Part shown: piece after piece, positions 62,142 to 64,000 of the stretch | How positions within the stretch are numbered: position 1 is the stretch's first letter | Layout: the number at the start of each line of letters is the position of its first letter | From: Hahella sp. KA22 | GTDB lineage: Bacteria > Pseudomonadota > Gammaproteobacteria > Pseudomonadales > Oleiphilaceae | NCBI RefSeq assembly: GCF_004135205.1 | Contig: NZ_CP035490.1 | Coordinates: forward strand, 5,571,501 to 5,635,500 | Direction: 5' to 3' | DNA: 64,000 nucleotides | Notes under the pieces: generated by a model | The model's input: the letters and a program-made list of their open reading frames with translations, nothing else | Databases searched by the model: none | Told to the model about the DNA's origin: nothing | Position numbers and translations under genes: made by a program

Positions 62142-63470
62142 ATGAAACAGTATTTCACTTGGCCGAAGTGTCTCCCCTGGATCGCCGCGGCCGCGCTCAG
62201 CGCAGGAGTTACCGCAGCGCAGGCCAAGCAACCGGCGGTCGCCACCGCAGCCGCCGACCACCCTATCGTCATCGGCCATCGGGGCGCTCCCGGATACCGT
62301 CCTGAGCACACGCTCGCCAGCTATTGGCTGGCCATTCGCCAGGGCGCGGATTTTATCGAACCCGACCTCGTGCCAACCAAAGACGGACACCTGATCGCCC
62401 GCCATGAAAACGAACTGGGCGGTTCCACTGACGTAGCGGATCACCCTGAATTCGCCGACCGCAAAACCACCAAAATGATCGACGGCGTCGCCATGACCGG
62501 CTGGTTCAGTGAAGACTTCACCCTGGCGGAAATCAAAACCTTGCGCGCCAAAGAACGCATTCCAGAAGTACGTCCTCGCAACACGCGCTTTGACGGCAAA
62601 TTCGCCATTCCCACGCTGGAAGAAATTATCGGCATGGTGCGCCTGATCGAGCATAACACCGGTAAAAAAGTCGGCCTCTATCCAGAAACCAAACATCCCA
62701 CTTACTTCGCGAAAGAAGGCGAGTTTCTGGACGGCGGCAAAATCAATATGTCCATCGGCCGCAAGTTGATCGAAACCCTGGTCAGCGAAAACTTCACTGA
62801 TCCCACGCGGGTTTACATTCAATCTTTCGAGGTTGAAAACCTGATGGAATTACAGAAGGACATCATGCCCAGCAACAACGTGGATCTGCCGCTGGTGCAG
62901 CTGTATGGCGACTTTGACGATATCTACGTACAACCGGACAGCAACTTCTCTCGCCCCTACGACATGTACTACAACGCAAAACACGGCGCGGACATGGCGA
63001 TGATCTATGGTGAGCTGAATGACCTGATTGAAGGCGGCGTCACCGATACAACCGGGTACGGCAAACTGGTCTCGTCAGAAACCGTTAAATTTATTGCTGA
63101 CAACTACGCAGAAGGCGTTGGCCCCTGGAAAAACAGCTTCCTGCTGCGCGCCAGCCTGGACGAGAAGGAAGACACCAACGGCGACGGCAAAGCTGAAGTC
63201 GGCAGCAAGCTGACTGGCGGCGTACACCCCTTCCTGCAGGAAGCCCTGGCTAACGGACTGGAGATTCACCCTTACACGCTGCGAGTGGAAGAACAGTTTC
63301 TGACCCTGCATCCAAACAACGAACCACAAACGCTGACCGGCGAAGCCATTCAAATGCTCGGCCTTGGGGTGAGCGGGTTCTTCACGGACAACCCTGACCT
63401 GGGCGTCAGAGCGCGGGACATGTTCCTGAAAATCAACGAAGAAAGACCGAGACACAGGAACAAAAAGTAA
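62142..63470 (+). CDS. glpQ: periplasmic glycerophosphodiester phosphodiesterase (GlpQ-like)
   Basis: A 442-residue exported GDPD that cleaves glycerophosphodiesters to glycerol-3-phosphate and an alcohol. The signal peptide has WIAAAALSAGVTAAQAK. The catalytic site is IVIGHRGAPGYRPEHTLASY and ADFIEPDLVPTKDGHLIARH, with the metal-binding glutamate and histidines. The start at 62142 is preferred over 62115 because AGGGATATAACG precedes it and it gives a normal signal peptide. The protein is longer than E. coli GlpQ (358) and has insertions in the middle. Confidence 0.92.
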   Translation: MKQYFTWPKCLPWIAAAALSAGVTAAQAKQPAVATAAADHPIVIGHRGAPGYRPEHTLASYWLAIRQGADFIEPDLVPTKDGHLIARHENELGGSTDVADHPEFADRKTTKMIDGVAMTGWFSEDFTLAEIKTLRAKERIPEVRPRNTRFDGKFAIPTLEEIIGMVRLIEHNTGKKVGLYPETKHPTYFAKEGEFLDGGKINMSIGRKLIETLVSENFTDPTRVYIQSFEVENLMELQKDIMPSNNVDLPLVQLYGDFDDIYVQPDSNFSRPYDMYYNAKHGADMAMIYGELNDLIEGGVTDTTGYGKLVSSETVKFIADNYAEGVGPWKNSFLLRASLDEKEDTNGDGKAEVGSKLTGGVHPFLQEALANGLEIHPYTLRVEEQFLTLHPNNEPQTLTGEAIQMLGLGVSGFFTDNPDLGVRARDMFLKINEERPRHRNKK

Positions 63471-63484
63471 GACTTAACATTTCA

Positions 63485-63510
63485 GGGGAGGATCAGCCTC
63501 CCCTTTCTTC
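63485..63510 (+). terminator. intrinsic terminator of the glpQ-like gene
   Basis: GGGGAGG-ATCAG-CCTCCCC followed by TTTCTTC, 15 bp after the stop. Confidence 0.85.
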
Positions 63511-63518
63511 ACAGCTGG

Positions 63519-64000
63519 CTAGTCCCTGAACTTGGGCTCACGCTTCTGCATCTGCGCCATCATGGCTTCCTGAATATCCTCGCTGATCAGCATCGCCGCA
63601 TTCCAGGTAGCGACGTAATTCAGACTGTCCGCGACGCTATGATCACGGGTGTATTTGATCATCTCTTTCGTGCCGCGAATCGCTAAAGGCGACTTGCTGG
63701 CGATTACCTGAGCGGTTTCCATGACCCCCGCCATCAAGGCTTCCGGCGACTCATACACACGATTAACCAGACCAATGGCCCGCGCCTCTTCCGCGTCGAC
63801 TTTACGACCGGTATACGCCAGCTCCCGCATGACGCCATCGCCAATGATATGCGGCAGTCTTTGCAACGTGCCCACATCCGCTGTCATGCCGATATCGATT
63901 TCCTTGATCTGCAGATAGCCTTCCGCAGAGATGTAGCGCATATCGCAACTCGCCACCATATCCACGCCGCCGCCGATACAACCGCCATGCAAGGCGGCCA
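63519..64000 (-). CDS. enoyl-CoA hydratase/isomerase family protein, C-terminal fragment
   Basis: The window edge cuts the 5' part. The visible 160 residues begin AALHGGCIGGGVDMVASCDMR, the oxyanion-loop region of the crotonase fold, and include EIDIGMTADVGTLQRLPHIIG with the catalytic acidic region, and GLVNRVYE. A TTG at 63992 appears as a start in frame but is internal, since the sequence before it is also family-like. The enzyme probably acts in beta-oxidation or in aromatic or unsaturated fatty-acid degradation (ECH1-like delta3,5-delta2,4-dienoyl-CoA isomerases have similar phrases). Confidence 0.88.
   Translation of the reverse strand, partial: AALHGGCIGGGVDMVASCDMRYISAEGYLQIKEIDIGMTADVGTLQRLPHIIGDGVMRELAYTGRKVDAEEARAIGLVNRVYESPEALMAGVMETAQVIASKSPLAIRGTKEMIKYTRDHSVADSLNYVATWNAAMLISEDIQEAMMAQMQKREPKFRD

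Overview
The window looks like chromosomal DNA of a marine gammaproteobacterium close to Hahella (Oceanospirillales/Pseudomonadales side). The reasons are the Pseudomonas-like order hemA / TPR lipoprotein / lolB / ispE / tRNA-Gln / prs / rplY / pth / ychF, an ANR-type regulator, a large secreted chitinase and a fairly even GC content. The genus is an inference from gene order and protein style, not a database result.

Layout. 1-5.6 kb: start of an acetyl-CoA hydrolase-like gene, a chemoreceptor, a small exported protein, a PhaC-like hydrolase and a Tas-type aldo-keto reductase, all on the minus strand. 5.8-14 kb: glycosyltransferase and PAP2 phosphatase, the minCDE operon, a START-domain protein, a CBS protein, a TetR regulator, PhoH and a retropepsin-like protein. 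14.2-19.7 kb: photolyase converging on the hemA-prfA-prmC-moeB operon. 20-27.4 kb: the outer-membrane/translation block with tRNA-Gln and tRNA-Met. 27.6-29.3 kb: two tandem periplasmic binding proteins. 29.3-33.2 kb: PlsC, a HemN-like protein that has lost its radical-SAM residues behind a perfect ANR/FNR box, ANR itself, and a sugar-nucleotide reductase. 33.4-40.7 kb: alr, dnaB, rplI-rpsR-rpsF, rlmB and rnr on the minus strand. 41-43.5 kb: tRNA-Leu, then a three-tRNA cluster divergent from rtcR. 43.6-51 kb: subtilisin-like protease, NhaC-type antiporter, acyl-CoA dehydrogenase, AI-2E transporter, MaoC protein. 51.4-56.5 kb: a compact six-gene metabolic cluster with palindromes upstream. 56.8-64 kb: GH18 chitinase, membrane and surface proteins, a GlpQ-like phosphodiesterase and the end of an enoyl-CoA hydratase.

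The most interesting locus is 41.40-43.54 kb. A CARF-AAA+ sigma-54 activator of the RtcR family sits divergently from tRNA(CAT), tRNA-Cys(GCA) and tRNA-Glu(TTC). The tRNA side has a near-consensus sigma-54 promoter (GG-N10-GC), and a perfect 8+8 inverted repeat lies about 76 bp upstream of its predicted start. No rtcA or rtcB is present in the window. The layout suggests that an RNA-damage sensor switches on spare tRNA genes instead of, or in addition to, RNA repair enzymes.

Two further loci deserve attention: the ANR-box-driven HemN-like pseudoenzyme next to anr, and the oxidase / VOC / PhyH dioxygenase / aminotransferase / exporter / tautomerase cluster, which looks like a small specialised amino-acid pathway. 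No CRISPR array, insertion sequence or prophage was recognised.
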